From assembly GCA_031763025.1 (NCBI GenBank), contig JASSKH010000010.1, positions 4,273,901 through 4,337,900 of the forward strand: a stretch of DNA of 64,000 bases, given 5' to 3'. A program made the translations under genes and the position numbers. This stretch comes from Macrocystis pyrifera. Lineage: Eukaryota > Sar > Phaeophyceae > Laminariales > Laminariaceae. The notes beneath the pieces were generated by a model. It did not search any database. It saw only the letters and a list, made by a program, of their open reading frames with translations, and was not told the origin of the DNA. Of the stretch, positions 11,635 to 23,667 are shown piece after piece (position 1 is the stretch's first letter; every line of letters begins with the position of its first letter).

Positions 11635-14021
11635 ATGGCGGGACTTAAGAACATTTCAACTCGGAAGAAAAACAGCCAGCGAAGGCATCAACGCAAGCGA
11701 AAGAAGACAAAGCTGAGCGAGACGGGCAAGGTAAGAAGAAGGCCGTCGATTTTCTCGTAGCAACTCGCAGGCCACGATGGGACACACACCCCGTTGTTAT
11801 GTCGACATGTGACGTCCAGGTTTTTTTCACGGGTGTGCAGCTCGACGTGCGAAATGTGTCTGAAGTACGGTTGTTCTGCTGCATCTTTTCGCACCATCCT
11901 CGCAGATGAAAGTGATGACGACTATGGGGCGAAAAATAGTGCAGGCCTACAGAAGCTACAAGAAGGGACGGAGTTCGCCGTACTGACTGATCCGGATGAA
12001 ATGTGGAAGAAGATTTGGGACGGCGTCAAAGCCTCCCTGGTCCAATCTGGCCACAAGTCTGCAACAACAATCCGATCAATTGACAGATTACGCGTACGAC
12101 TGTCATAACAAAGTTGCTTTCGTTCAGCGCATGGTAACATATCGTGTTGCCATGTTGTGAAAATTCCTCCGCATCCCGTTTGTAATTCTTCCGCATTGAC
12201 CGTTGTACGTCGTTTATGTATGTCTTCGTGCCACCACAGATCGAAGGTCGTTCTAGTCGCTGGAAAAGGATGGAGCTACTTTGCAAGTGCGCTCGCAAGC
12301 CTACACCAACACCAAAAATCGCCAACGTCGAGAGGCAGAGGGCTACGTCGTCAATCAGGGTAAGACTCCGTGCTGGTTTCGTTTTTACCCCCACAATCGC
12401 AACATGAAGGCAGGACTAATCGCTCTTTGGCAACGAGCTGGCTTGCTGCCTTTTACCTCGCCAAATATATTCAGACACCTGCACGTATGCAACATGTATC
12501 CCAACTTATGTCCCTCGCGTCCGTTCCATCTGGGCGTATGTTTGTACCGCTTTGCATTAGTGTGGGTGTACCTTCAAAGTGAAAGTGACCTGGAACAACA
12601 ACAAACCGCCGACGATGGGGAAGGTAATCTCAGTTTCCTGCTCCTTCCTGCCTTGTCTTGCCCGGGTTGTCAGTACTGTTTGCTACTCTTCTTATTCATG
12701 AACTCCCCGGAAGGGACAACGCGGTGATAGTATTATTTTGCACTCGTTACCTACCGCCCGGCACAGGTCTGTCTTGAGCACGTCGATGAGTGTTCGGCAA
12801 CGGTGGAGTTGATCAGGAATAAGGATATGGTTCCTCCTGACAGCATTGAGGAGGAATGCCTTGAAGATATTCGACATTGGACAAAAACAGGGATAACCTA
12901 TTCCGACATGTTCAGGTTGATCGCAAGTCACTTCGCGCCTCTTGAACTAGGAGAGACGGACCGTCAGAAGGCGAGTGAAACAGCACAGGTTTAAGTATGC
13001 TGAGGGGTGGAGGATGCACCTTGACACCGGCCGCAGGAATTGATACGCTCAAGCTGCGCAGGCGTACTTGCCTCATAAGCATTAGGTCAGGCACACACAA
13101 AACAGGCGGAATGCTATAAAGTGTGTGGTATGACTCGCCTGTATGCATCACCCCTTCTATACTTTGTCATACCAGCTCATCTGTCTCTCGGGCAGGACAT
13201 GTTGGTGGGGCTACCGGGGCCGCTCATGTCCTTGCCAATGCCGCACATCATTTATAAAGCTTGAGCGTGCAAACGCTCATAGGAAGGGTCCTTCACTGCG
13301 CATGTTCTCTAAACCACCGTTTTCTCCTGAATAGCAAGGTACCACCATTAATCCCCTCGTCGCGTGTTGGCCTCCCACGTATATCGCACATATTCGCATG
13401 CTTGCTAAAGTCTGCTCAGCATACTTTTCTCCCTCTAATACCATGATGATTACTCGTAGTGCTTGCGATCCTCCTTCCAATGTTCTAGGTTCGGAACATG
13501 GCAAAGAAAGTGGGACGCGAGATGTGGTCGACGCCCACCGACGCAATGGATCTAGTGGCGTCGTTGAACGGCACGCCTGGTTGCTACGTCAAGTGGGACT
13601 TGGACGGTTCAGGTCGATTGAACCAGATTTTCTGGTCTACCGCCGATCAGCAACTCCTTGCGCAGCAATACGGCCACCTTATTATTCAGGATAACACCTG
13701 CCTGACGAACAAGTGAGTCTTGTTTGTGGAAACCACAACGCCCTTCGATTGCCCATGGTGCGCCAGACTTTGACAACCGCTTTGAATATATGTGTTATTA
13801 GTTTCGCAGTTGTGGTATCGCCAAAACGGTCCATCGTGTTTCCAACGTGTTCCTGCGTTCTTTGTGTGTGCAGGTATGACCTGAAACTGATGTTGTTCAT
13901 CGGTGTTGATTCCGAGAACAAGTCTGTACTTTTGGCCCAAGGTTTCTTCTCAGACGAGCAGACGACCTGGTTCGCGTACGCCTTTAAGAATTTTGTCGCC
14001 ATTTGTGATGGGCACCCTGAG
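11635..14021 (+). pseudogene. MULE-1 transposase gene, 5' part (N-terminal exons and first catalytic block)
   Basis: Exons with GT-AG borders can be traced. N-terminal Lys/acidic exons lie at about 11,635-11,730 and 11,906-12,090; the precise model is uncertain. Clearer exons follow at 12,767-12,988 (SIEEECLEDIRHWTKTG), 13,489-13,712 (MAKKVGREMWSTP to QDNTCLTN) and 13,874-14,021 (YDLKLMLFIGVDSENKSVLL to GHPE). The last junction splits the codon for K and joins perfectly. The phrase IIQDNTCLTNKYDLKLMLFIGVD matches the MULE transposase region holding the first catalytic Asp. A donor site GTAAGT follows at 14,022, and the intron it opens contains gypsy-1. The gene resumes at 27,836. MULE transposases excise and insert elements with long inverted ends. 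Confidence 0.8.
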
Positions 14022-14093
14022 GTAAGTTGACGGCCAGTCACTAATCTGTGTTGTTCAACGTTCATTTACCACGAACGATTTATTGAGGGCGAC

Positions 14094-14098
14094 GATAG
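14094..14098. other. Target-site duplication GATAG, left of gypsy-1
   Basis: GATAG at 14,094-14,098 is repeated at 27,589-27,593, directly outside the two LTRs. Confidence 0.9.
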
Positions 14099-14376
14099 TG
14101 TTATGATACTAATTTGTATGAGGTTGAAAGCCCGGTAATTACCTTGGTTCAGTCACTGGGAACGTAGTTGCAGTACTTGGAAGGCGTATCTTAGATGGAA
14201 AACCAGGGGTTTTCCAGAGGCGCACGAGCTTGGTCTCAGTCTCCGTGTGCACGAAAGGAATAAAACTGCTCTTCTTCTATAGCTAAGCAAGCAACACACG
14301 TGAGTACCAACGATTACCGACTTAAAAGGCAGACCTGTCCAGGGATACAAAGTGTCCCGCAACCGCTGATCTTAAC
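14099..14376 (+). repeat. gypsy-1 5' LTR
   Basis: It begins TGTTATGATAC and ends GATCTTAAC. It contains GGAATAAAA near 14,259, a possible polyadenylation signal, followed by a CT-rich stretch. It pairs with 27,311-27,588. Confidence 0.92.
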
Positions 14377-14493
14377 AAGTGACGTCTTCGGCTTAGGACT
14401 TTCCGCTTTTTTGTCGGTTTGCGTTGTTTGTCACTAGTTTGTTTTGTTTGCTTTCCTATTGTTGTGGAGTAAGTTTGTTCCGGCCACTGCACG

Positions 14494-16666
14494 ATGGAGA
14501 CTGAAGAGGTGGAAGGGTCTGCTTCCCCTCACGGTGGCCGAGCCACTGAGGCCCAGGGCCCCTCAGTGCCCCACCACCCAAGGCCCGTCGATGTGGATCG
14601 AGCGCCTTGTACAACAGACCAACAGGTGGAACACGCGTCTAGGCAGGAGCCCCATGAGAACGACGTCGATCGAGCGCTTTGTACAACAGACCATGAGGAG
14701 AAAGAGCTTCGACCGGAGCCCCCTGACGGGGCTCGAGCAGCCTCCGCCAGACGGACTCTGCCGTCCAAGACAACTGGACGCCCCCGCTCCTTAGAGCGCG
14801 TGACGCGCGCCACCAGCCAGGCCTTGGGTCTTGCAGCATTGTCTACCCACTCGTGCCCTCTGCTGTCCAAGCCACCTGGAAGAACCCGCTCCGCTGAGCG
14901 CGTACCCAGTCAGTCCGTGGAGCCAGCTGCGTCTGGTCCGGGTCGGAGCACGTCGGACAAACCTGGACGCCGCGATCTCCAGGCAACCGAGCTGCGCTCT
15001 TCGCCGCCGGATCTACCTGCTTCCGGGCCAGATGAGAGAGTATTTGAGACTGTTTTTCCGCCTCGCATTCCACTGTTCTCCGACTCTGCTCGTACTCGTA
15101 GGATGACCACGAGTGATGCTGCCACTCCTGAAACTTTTTCCGTGCCGCGGCCACACGATGGCACACTGGATTTCGTTGTTGAGCCTGCTTCCCGCGCTGC
15201 TCTATTAATAGCTACAAACAGAGATCCTGGAAATTATAGTACTGCTTCGAGTTTTCATGCTGCTGATAGAGGGAGCGCTACGGCCGCTCGTGAATTTTTT
15301 CCCGCCCCTCGCCCACAAGACGGCACACTGGATTGCAGTGTTGCGCCCTTTTCGCCCGCTGCTGTAACCACCCACGCCGATGGCCGCTGGAAATTCCACT
15401 ACTGCGGCGAGTTTTATACTGGTGTTAGAGGGGACGATGCTTTTGGTAGGCCCCCCAGCACCGCAGTGCCCGCTGCTGTAGCTACCCGTGACGATTCTAT
15501 TGCGAGTTCTCGTTCTGATGCGAGTTTTAATACTGCTGTTAGCGAGGACGATGCTTTTGATAGACCCTCCAGTACCGGAGTGCCCGCTACTGTGGCTACC
15601 CGCGACGATTCTGCTGAGAATTCTCGTCCTGATGCGAGTTTTAATACTGCTGTTAGCGAGGACGATGCTTTTGATAGACCCTCCAGTACCGGAGTGCCCG
15701 CTACTGTGGCTACCCGCGACGATTCTGCTGAGAATTCTCGTCCTGATGCGAGTTTTAATACTGCTGCTAGAGAGGACGATGCTTTTGATAGGCCCACCAG
15801 TACCGGAGTGCCCCGCTACTGTGGCTACCCGCGACGATTCTGCTGAGAATTCTCGCCCTGATGCGAGTTTCAATACTGCTGCTAGAGTGGATGATGTTTT
15901 TGATAGGCCCTCCAGTACCGGCGTGCCCACTGCTGTAGCTACCCGCGGCGATCCGGTCGAGCATTCTCGTTCCGACGCGAGTTTTAATACTGCTGCTAGA
16001 GGGGACGATGCTTTTGATAGGCCCTCCAGTACTGGGGACGTACTAACACCAACTACACTTGCTGTTGGTACACATATAAAGCGCGACAGCCGCCTCCCTA
16101 TCATGACACCATCTAGGGTCGAGGCTCGCTCCCCAAGTGCTCGTAGTGCCCGCCGAATGGCGCGCCAGGCCTTGATCACAGCTATACAAGTTGCTGAAGC
16201 ACAAGCCGCGGCTCCCGCCACCGCTGTTTCTACGCTCCACGACCCTGAGAACCGCCGTTTCCCGTCCCCCCCCGCCTCGATGTCCCCCCCTGCCCCGGTG
16301 TCGCCCTTTGCCCCGGTGTTTTCCGCCCGCCCCCGCCTCAGCATGTCACGGACGACAAAAGCACGGGAGGAGTCACCCAGCCCAGCCAGGTCTCCCAGCG
16401 GCCTGAGGACTTACGGCTCCTCTCCCTCGTCGGGAGCGAGGACACCCGAGCCCGCGGGCCCCACGACTCTGGACGACGCCGTGGACTTCGAGCCCCCTGA
16501 TTCGGAGGACGAGCTTCTGGCCATCGCGAAGGACGCAGGACCAGCGGCCGAGGACCCGGACAGTGCCCAGCCCCTCCCCCCCCGAACTACCTGGAGCGTG
16601 GACCTCCCTTTCGCCGCAGGAGCAGGCGGTTGTGATCCAGCGTTGGGCTACTCATTCGACCCTTGA
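14494..16666 (+). pseudogene. gypsy-1 N-terminal gag-region ORF with 38-residue repeats, frameshifted
   Basis: The ATG at 14,494 is the first long-ORF start after the 5' LTR. The frame reads to 15,846, then an extra C in a run at about 15,811-15,814 moves it; the original reading continues in the next frame to 16,666. The protein is Pro/Ser/Thr/Arg-rich with no known domain. It shows repeats at several scales: a CTTD phrase twice, an SKxxGRxRSxERV phrase twice, a PRPxDGTLD phrase twice, then six 38-residue units of the type DRPSSTGVPATVATRDDS. The C-terminal part is acidic. It is probably an N-terminal extension of gag; its function is unknown. Confidence 0.6.
15433..16046 (+). repeat. Coding tandem repeat, 114-bp unit, six copies
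   Basis: GACGATGCTTTTG (or a variant) starts units at 15,433, 15,547, 15,661, 15,775, 15,890 and 16,004. The 115-bp step is due to one inserted C. The period is a multiple of three, so the array encodes 38-residue repeats. Confidence 0.92.
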
Positions 16667-16782
16667 CTTGACGGGGGAAAACAGCCGAACGCCCCGCGCC
16701 CGCCCAGGCCGACACTGCCGCGGCCGCGCGGACTCCTGCTGCCGCTGGCAACCACCCCGACGTCCTCGAGGCCGAGCAGGCT

Positions 16783-17973
16783 TTGGCTACCGCCGAGGCC
16801 CTTGGGCCTGCCTCGGCGACAACGGCTAGTCGTCGGGCGCAGACGCGCGTGTCGGCCGAACTCGTGGCTGCAGCTGTCGCCCGTGCCTCCACGGCTGCCG
16901 CCGCGATCGCCATGGCTGCCTCTACGGCCTCCGAGGAAGCCGCATGCTCCGCCTCTTGCGCGCGAGACTCCATTTCTAGAGCCAGTGAAGCGCTGCGGGC
17001 TGCCCGGGCGGCCGCTTCCTTCAAGAACAGTCGGGCCGCCGAGGCGAGGGCCCCAGCGGAGAGCCTTCCACTCGCCGCCTCCACAACGAAGGCCGCTCCA
17101 GCCCCCGGCCTTGGCCCCACGGACTCGTGTTCCCCTGCTGCGATCGCGATCGACGCCCGGACCAAGCGTACCGGGGATTTTGACTTTTTGCAGGTGAGTG
17201 TCGCCTGCATGGCGGCCGAGCCAAACCCGTGCTTCCCCCCCGAGGCGGCGGCCCTGGTGATCTCTGCCGCTGGCCGCCTCCGACGCGAGATGCCGGCCGA
17301 AGGCCTGTCTGTCCACGACGCTTGGCTCGAGATGTCGGACGATTCCTGGGCGGCTCAACAGCGCCGTGCCTACACTATGACTCTGGTGGTCAGCCTCCGG
17401 AAGGCCCATGACGCTTCTCCCGCCATCGTTTCATGGTCGAAACTGGCCGCGTACCTTCTTCACTGCAAGCGGCGATCACGCGCCACCCTACAGGAGCCCC
17501 ACCTCCCTTACTCAGGACCGGATGCTGGACACCACCCCACCTCCTCCAGCGGACACCGGGGAGCTGACGACCACCCCACCTCTTCCAGCGGACACCGGGG
17601 AGTTGGCGACAGCTCTGTGGCCGGAGACCGCTCTCGCTGCCGGGCTGGCGACCAGGCCCGCCAGCGCCCGAGGGTTGGAGGGGGTTCGGCCGGTCCGGAC
17701 GGCAGGTTCCGCCGGGGCTCGGGCGGGGAAACTGGTGGCAGTTCGTCTCGGCGCAACGGGGCTGGAAGGCGGAAAAACAGGGGGAAGGGGAAGGAGCGAT
17801 CGGGTGACAGCCGGTACGGCCTACGGGGCAACTCTTCTCGAGCTAGTTCTCCCAGTTCTTCCTCGGACGGCAACACAAGAGCCCCAGTCCCAGAGAAGCA
17901 CGCAACCAGCAAGAGGTGTCGCGCGCCCTCGCAGCAGGATCGACGGGACCGGAGGTGTTCACGCTCCTCCTGA
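16783..17973 (+). pseudogene. gag: gypsy-1 Ala-rich and Arg/Ser-rich gag segment
   Basis: The first 150 codons are alanine-rich with regular charged residues (VSAELVAAAVARASTAAAAI), likely helical or coiled-coil. A central block, MPAEGLSVHDAWLEMSDDSW with AYTMTLVVSLRKAHDASPAI, may be the start of the capsid. The C-terminal part is an RGG/RS-rich tract. The segment lies between the repeat ORF and the zinc-knuckle segment, both in other frames, so it is probably part of one ancestral gag broken by indels. I recognise no named domain. Confidence 0.5.
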
Positions 17974-19085
17974 GGTTGCTGAGCAACCACCTCGACCGCA
18001 CCAACACGGGGGCCAGCTACACCAAGTTGCATAATTTTGGCGTGGCTAACGGGACCCCTTTTTGCGATTTCAGTCGTGCATTGCGAGGGGTGGTGTCCGC
18101 AGCGACGGGGACTGAGCGTGTTTTCGAACCGGGGGTGGAGGTTGTTTTGGAGGTAGTTCGGATGGCAGTGAACGAGCAGTACCCTAGCTTGATGCCGACG
18201 CTGTAGCCGGGAGTTTTGGCTACGGTATCGAGGCCGTTCGGCACTTTGGACGCCATGTGGTTAGCTTTCGAGACTCTTGCGAATAATAAGACACCTGCCG
18301 TAAAAATATTTTCTTTGTCTGCTTCTTCGACGGGTGCGCGGTCATCCGCCCCGTCGGGGCCCCGGCCCGCCAATATTGGTCGCGGCCAGGGCCGGACGCT
18401 TCCCCAGTGGCCTTCTTGGCAGACGCGATCGCGCACTAATCCGCTTGTGATGAATGTCAACAAATCGATCCCTGACTGCCTCGACCCGTGGCTTGACACC
18501 TCTTCCAACTGCTGGCCCCTTGAGGAACACCACTATGCTGAAGTTCACGCCGTTTGCATGTCCGTCCAGACCGAGGACCATCCCCTCTGGGGCGGCCTAC
18601 TTTCATCGTCCGCTCGCGCAGCCGCCCTCAGCGAAAATCGAGGGCTCTGTTTAAACTGCCACGAAGACACCCACTCTCTTCGACAGTGTAGACACCCCTT
18701 TCTAAACCTCAGTGGTCTTGAACCCCGACCTAGGAACGCTCGGCGACGACGGCGAGGCGTTCCGTCGTTGGCAAGAACGCATGATCAGACCCCCGCCGCG
18801 AGAACAATTCACGACCGAACAAACACAACCAGAAGAAACACAGGCGTCGTCCCGGCCACTCGCGTGGGTAACATCACGGCCAGGGTCAGCAAAACAGACA
18901 AGGTGACGGCTACAACTCACACGCGGCACGATGACACCAGCAGTCTCACTCCGGTCATCACGGTGGTGGTTCGACAGCCCCTACCTCTTCCGCCCCGGCT
19001 CCCGTCTCTGGGGTTCGCTGCGGTGCCTCGCATACCTCGGGCGGAAACCCGAATGGACGCCAGCCAGGCACCTTCCGCGCGGTAA
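17916..19085 (+). pseudogene. gag: gypsy-1 gag capsid end and zinc knuckle, one in-frame stop
   Basis: One frame runs from about 17,916 to 19,085 with only a TAG at 18,204-18,206. It reads EVVRMAVNEQYPSLMPTL, stop, then FGTLDAMWLAFETLANN. A perfect CX2CX4HX4C zinc knuckle, CLNCHEDTHSLRQC, follows near 18,649-18,690; this motif binds element RNA during packaging. A basic Pro-rich tail follows. The stop and the frame differences from neighbouring segments show it is not expressed intact. Confidence 0.8.
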
Positions 19086-19151
19086 CTGACAGGTCGACGG
19101 CGGTTCGGCTCCTCCTGCCCGCCCGCCGCCAGCATTGTCGGGAGAAAAAAC

Positions 19152-20120
19152 TTGATTTCACAAGATGCTCGCGTCCCAGGCTCGCTCAGCACTCAGCGTC
19201 GGCCTACTCCGCTTCCACCCCGCGCGTTACTCCGTACTTCGGACCGACGCAGCGACTCAGCTCCACTGTTTTCTCCGGGGAGCCCCCGGGTGCCTTCCCG
19301 GACGTTGGGAGCCCGCGCCTCAAACGCCGCTCCCCTCAACCTGGGCACGAGAGCAGGCGCGATAAACGCCTCTCTCCCGAACCACGCACCGCGCAACACG
19401 ACGGGTGTCGCGCCATCGCGTCGTTATTTTCAGCTAGGGTGTCCCCCTCCTACACCTCCCGGCCATGCGGTGGCGGTCGGTTTGAAGTGCGGGAAGGCAA
19501 ACACCGAAACCCCGAGATCTAGGTTGAAGCTCGACTCGGCGTTTCCTCGCAGTAACGGTGGCCGCTCCACCTTTTTTCCTATCAAGGAGGTGTCGACAAG
19601 ATTAGCTACCTCGTCCCCTTTCCCCACCAGGTCTACAGGACGGAAGCCCTCTCCGGTGGACCCTTTGTCGCCCCCCACCCGAGCACCGTTCTTGAAGACG
19701 TCTATAGGGTCTGCAGGCCCTCTTTCATCTTCGCGCACGCCACTCCACGTGCGCAGCGCTCCTTCGGCTCCAGTGGAACAAGAAAAACCTGGCACTGTCC
19801 GTCGAGCCAGTAATGACTCCACGGCCTCCGGTCAGATCAACTGGACAGCATACCCGTTAAATTCGGAAGAATCACAGCTCTCGTCAAGCAGAACGGGCTC
19901 AGAGCCCCCTGCCCCCTTTGGTCCAGGACAGAGATCATCGTGCGCAGCAAGAGAACCTTCTGGCGATTTTTTGCCTACGGGCAATGGTGACACAGAGCCA
20001 GTATACGTGGAACCGGACTCGTCTCGTGCACCAGGGGCTCAGTGCTCTCAGAGAAGCACACTCCCCCCCCCCACACGCCGCAACTGCGACCACCGACGAC
20101 TCGGCACCGTCGGTCTTTGA
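19152..20120 (+). pseudogene. gypsy-1 Pro/Ser/Arg-rich linker ORF
   Basis: A 322-codon low-complexity frame lies between the zinc knuckle and the NADAR-like segment. No motif is recognised. It is probably a spacer of the gag-pol polyprotein; antisense ORFs over it are shadows of its GC-rich composition. Confidence 0.35.
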
Positions 20121-20145
20121 CCCTACTCTCGAGTATACAACGGAG

Positions 20146-20589
20146 CCGGTGGTACTGTTCTGGCAGCCCCCCTCCTATTTTTCGCAGTGGTCCCCCTCGT
20201 CTTTTGTCATCGACGATGTGTCATATTCCTGCGCGGAGCAGGCTGAAAAGGCTCGCCTTTTCCAGGACCACGGCACAGGGGAGCGGATTATGGCCTCGCC
20301 AGACCCACGCGAGCACAAACGCCTCGGTCGAGGCGTGCATAATTTCAACTGCGCTATGGGGCCGTGTTCGGGAAGATGCCGTCCTTGCTGGTAGTTTTGC
20401 CAAATTCTCGCAGAACCCGGTCATGAAGCAGCACCTATTGAGCACTGGCACCAAAAGTTTGCTGAAGCCAACCCTTTTGATGCCGTGTGAGGCATCGGTC
20501 TGCGGGCAGACGACCCCGACGCTCACGACCCCTCTCGGTGGCATGGAAAAACTTTGCTCGGTAAAGCTCTTTCCTCCGTTCGCGACACC
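20146..20589 (+). pseudogene. NADAR (YbiA/DUF1768-like) domain embedded in gypsy-1, decayed
   Basis: Three successive frames give the whole family pattern. Frame one holds FWQPPSYFSQWSPSSFVIDD, the CAEQAEKARLF block (family: xxEHYxQAxKxxLF) and SPDPREHKRLGR. After a frameshift near 20,355 come WGRVREDAVLAGSFAKFSQN and LLSTGT. After another near 20,455 come FAEANPFDAV, a TGA at 20,488-20,490 where the family has Trp, then GIGLRADD and WHGKTLLGKALSSVRD. NADAR proteins are N-glycosidases acting on riboflavin-pathway intermediates, and some remove ADP-ribose from guanine in DNA. Placement between gag and protease suggests it was once part of the polyprotein. This copy is dead; what it did for the element is unknown. 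Confidence 0.85.
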
Positions 20590-20801
20590 CTCAGCTCAAG
20601 TGAGGCCGGGTTGGCACACCCCGCCTCCTCGCATCAATTCTGCACCCCAACCAGAACTGACAGAATTCATGAGATTACACCAGCGCCGCCCCGCCCTTTG
20701 GCCGTGGCCCGCGCTTGCCCAGGTCCTCCTTTGGAGTTTTCGACATATTTTTCTGACGGGCCGGCTGATCACAGCCCCGAGATTTTTGGCTGTCGTACCT
20801 A

Positions 20802-21761
20802 GTGTCGACCCCTCCCTCGCGCTGCCAGAACACGTCCCCTGCCTCGTCGGGGACACCATTACCCTCGATGACGCCTCTTTTACAACCAAAATCGCGATCC
20901 ACAGCGGAGCTGGCGTTTTTTACACCTTTTGATTGCGTGGCGCTTCTTGACACTGGCTCCCCGCAGACTTTCATCCGACGAGATGCTTTGAATCGCATGC
21001 ACTCGGTTGGTGCGGCATCCCTCGCGTGCGAGCAGAAAGGCGCCCCTCGTTCTTGGGAGGGTTTTGGCGAATCGGCCCCTCTGAAGACTTCGACGAGTGT
21101 GCGCCTGAGCGTCCAATTTGTTTGAGTAAATGAGCCTACTTGCTCCCTCGCAGTTTGGGCCTGCGTGGTCCCCCCCTCAGTGATGCAGCATGCTGTACTA
21201 TTGGGACGTGACAGCTGGATGCGTTTTAATAGCCGCTCCTACCGCTCTCTGCCACCTCGGCCGTCTGATCAACGCATTTTTGGTGAGCTGGAGTTAGTTC
21301 ACCACGCCCCGACAGGCATGTCCGTGTACGCCATCGACCCCGCCGCTTCGGGTGGAGGCTTCCATCTACGCTACGAGGGCGCGGTAGGCGTCACCCTGTC
21401 CGAAGATCCTCAACTGCTTGCTGTTAACTTGATTCGAAGCGATGGCTCCCCGGTCTTCACTGGACACTACTTGGTCGCCATGATGCCCCAGGCCGACCTA
21501 CCCTCGGTCGAGGAGCACTTCGCCTCCTCCGGACGAAAGGTTCTTCCCCTCGTTGGAGTGGCGGCTCTCGAGCCGGGGGATGTCCTCGGCGTCACCCACG
21601 CCCCACTGCTGAGCGTTCCGCTGGACGTTTTGCAGCAGGACAACCGAGCCTCCAGCCCTCCCTCCGGACTAGGTGAGGTGTGTCCGGTCTCAGCAGTTAC
21701 TGCCCCCCCCCTCGCAGCTCCAGCCTCGCCCTCGCCTGCACTGCTTGAGCGTTTGACCTGA
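20802..21761 (+). pseudogene. pol: gypsy-1 aspartic protease region
   Basis: The retropepsin active site appears as VALLDTGSPQTFIRRDAL near 20,938-20,990 and its partner region as HAVLLGRDSWMRF near 21,190-21,226. A stop at 21,123-21,125 separates them; the second part runs in the same phase to 21,761 as a roughly 180-residue linker (PTGMSVYAIDPAASGGGFHL and beyond). Retropepsins cut the gag-pol polyprotein. The protease sits directly after the NADAR-like segment and before RT. Confidence 0.8.
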
Positions 21762-21797
21762 GAACAGCGCACTTCGTTCCTGCGCGTCTGGGCACGC

Positions 21798-23308
21798 TTG
21801 CCGTCACATCTGCAGGAGGTGGCTTTTGATCTCCACGGCACAGGCTGGGCCCCTAGGGTCATCGAACAGCTGGGTGACGTTCTCTACAAATTTCCGGACG
21901 TTTTCTCGAAGTCCAAGTCGGATTTTGGTTCGTGCTCGTTGATGCCTTTCGAGATCTCGGTCCCGGAAGGAAGCGCTCCTGTCACGTCCAGGCCGCACCG
22001 CATCAACCCCATCCTGGCCAAGGAAGTGGAGGTCACCTTGGATCAGTACCTAGCGGCAGGTCTGATCCAGCACTCGACTTCCCCGTACTCGAGCCCGTTG
22101 GTGGTCATCCCGAAGAAGTCTGGAGGCGTTCGGATCACCGTGAACTACAAAAAAACTCAACCAGATCAGCAACCTCAGCCAGCTACCTATTCCTCGCGTG
22201 GACCAAGTCCTCGACTCCCTGGGGAAGGGACGGGTGTTTTCCCTCTTCGATTTGGTCTCCTCGTTCCACCAGATTACCGTGCACAAGGACACCGTCCCTC
22301 TTACGGCGTTCTGTACTCCCACAGGCCTTTACGAGTGGCTCGTCATGCCCCAAGGCAGCAGTGCTTCGCCCGGCTGGTTCGTCAAAGTGATTAACGAAGT
22401 CATTAAAGGTCTGGCACAAATGGCGGCCTACCTTGATGATGTGATCGTTTTCGACTCTCACCCGACGGCCCACGTCAGGGCGATACGAGCCCTCTTCAAA
22501 CGCCTGCGCAAACACAGCCTCAAGCTCTCTCCCTCGAAGGCTCGCCTCGGCGCCACGGACGCTAATTTTCTGGGCCACTCCATTTCGCTCGCGGGTATAA
22601 GCACTAATGCGGAAAAAGTTTCTGCTCTGATGAAAATGCCCATGCCCAAGAACCTCAAGCAGGTCCGTGCCCTCATGGGCGGCGTAGGATATTATCGCAA
22701 ATTCTTGCCCGACCTGTCTAAATGGATAAGTCCTCTCACCGCCCTTCTCCGGAAGGGGGTCAAGTATGTCTTCACGCCGGCTATGGAAGTTATCGTCCGC
22801 CAGATCCTCGCCGAGCTTGCAGCCCCACCGATTTTGGTCTTCCCTGACTGGGATGCCGTAGCCGACGGCTCCCGCCCCTTCCACGTGTATTGCGACGTCT
22901 GCATCGAAGGTTTCGGTGCCGCGCTCGAACACGAACAACCGGACGGCTCGGTACGGCCATTGCTTGTATATCGAACAAGAACATCCGGACGGCTCGGTAC
23001 GGCCCCTTGCTTGTATCCGCCGCGCTACCCTCGATTTCGAAAGGCACTGGACACTGTTGGACCTGAAAGCTGGCAGCACTGCCTGGGTCATCAAACGACT
23101 CCGAGGTTACCTGTGGGGTAAGAAGTTTCGAATATTTTTCGGACCACACAAAGCACTTGAGAGTATCGGCAAAGTAGGGGACCACAACGTGCGAGTCCAG
23201 CGGTGGCTCGAGTTCCTCACCGCGTTCGACTACACTCTCGAGTACCGCAAGGGCAGCGCCAACGCAAATGCTGACTTTCTCTCCCGCTTGCCAGAGCCCA
23301 CCACATAA
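21798..23308 (+). pseudogene. pol: gypsy-1 reverse transcriptase and RNase H
   Basis: RT starts in one frame (YKFPDVFSKSKSDFG, then LIQHSTSPYSSPLVVIPKK, then GGVRITVNYKK). It shifts at a run of seven A near 22,147-22,153 and continues as VFSLFDLVSSFHQI, AFCTPTGLYEWLVMPQG and the catalytic AAYLDDVIVF near 22,425-22,451. The connection motif NFLGHSIS and the GYYRKFLPDLS block follow. RNase H begins VYCDVCIEGFGAALEHEQPDG. A partial tandem duplication of about 57 bp at 22,920-23,005 shifts the frame again, after which HWTLLDLKAG and NANADFLSRLPEP complete it. The catalytic Asp pair is intact; the frame breaks are not compatible with activity. Confidence 0.9.
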
Positions 23309-23667
23309 CACGATCGCAGTGGGTCTAGCTGCCTCAACCCCGTCGAGGACGGTCGTATGTTTCTCATCCGAGCCTGCGGGCTTCGCACTTGCTCTTCGCC
23401 GACCCCTGGTGTCGGTTTGGGTGGGCTGGTGTCCCGCAATGAAAGTGCCGTCTTGGGTGGGCTACCTCTCGCCTCTTCGGATTTTCGCGATTTTCGCACA
23501 CACGGGCCACGTATGAGAATTGGCGACCTCTCTGCTCCTTCGGGGAGATTCGTCGCCTGTGTATCTGCTTCCATCGCCACCGTCGACCGCCGTCCTGGCT
23601 TGGGGGCTTTTTCACCCCCCGCCAACGCCGCTTTCGCTTCGGTTTTTGTCGTACCCTCCGGGGGCGA

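Noticed and set aside
15433-16046. CRISPR-like array
   Set aside because: Units are 114 bp, contiguous without spacers, in frame and inside a retrotransposon ORF.
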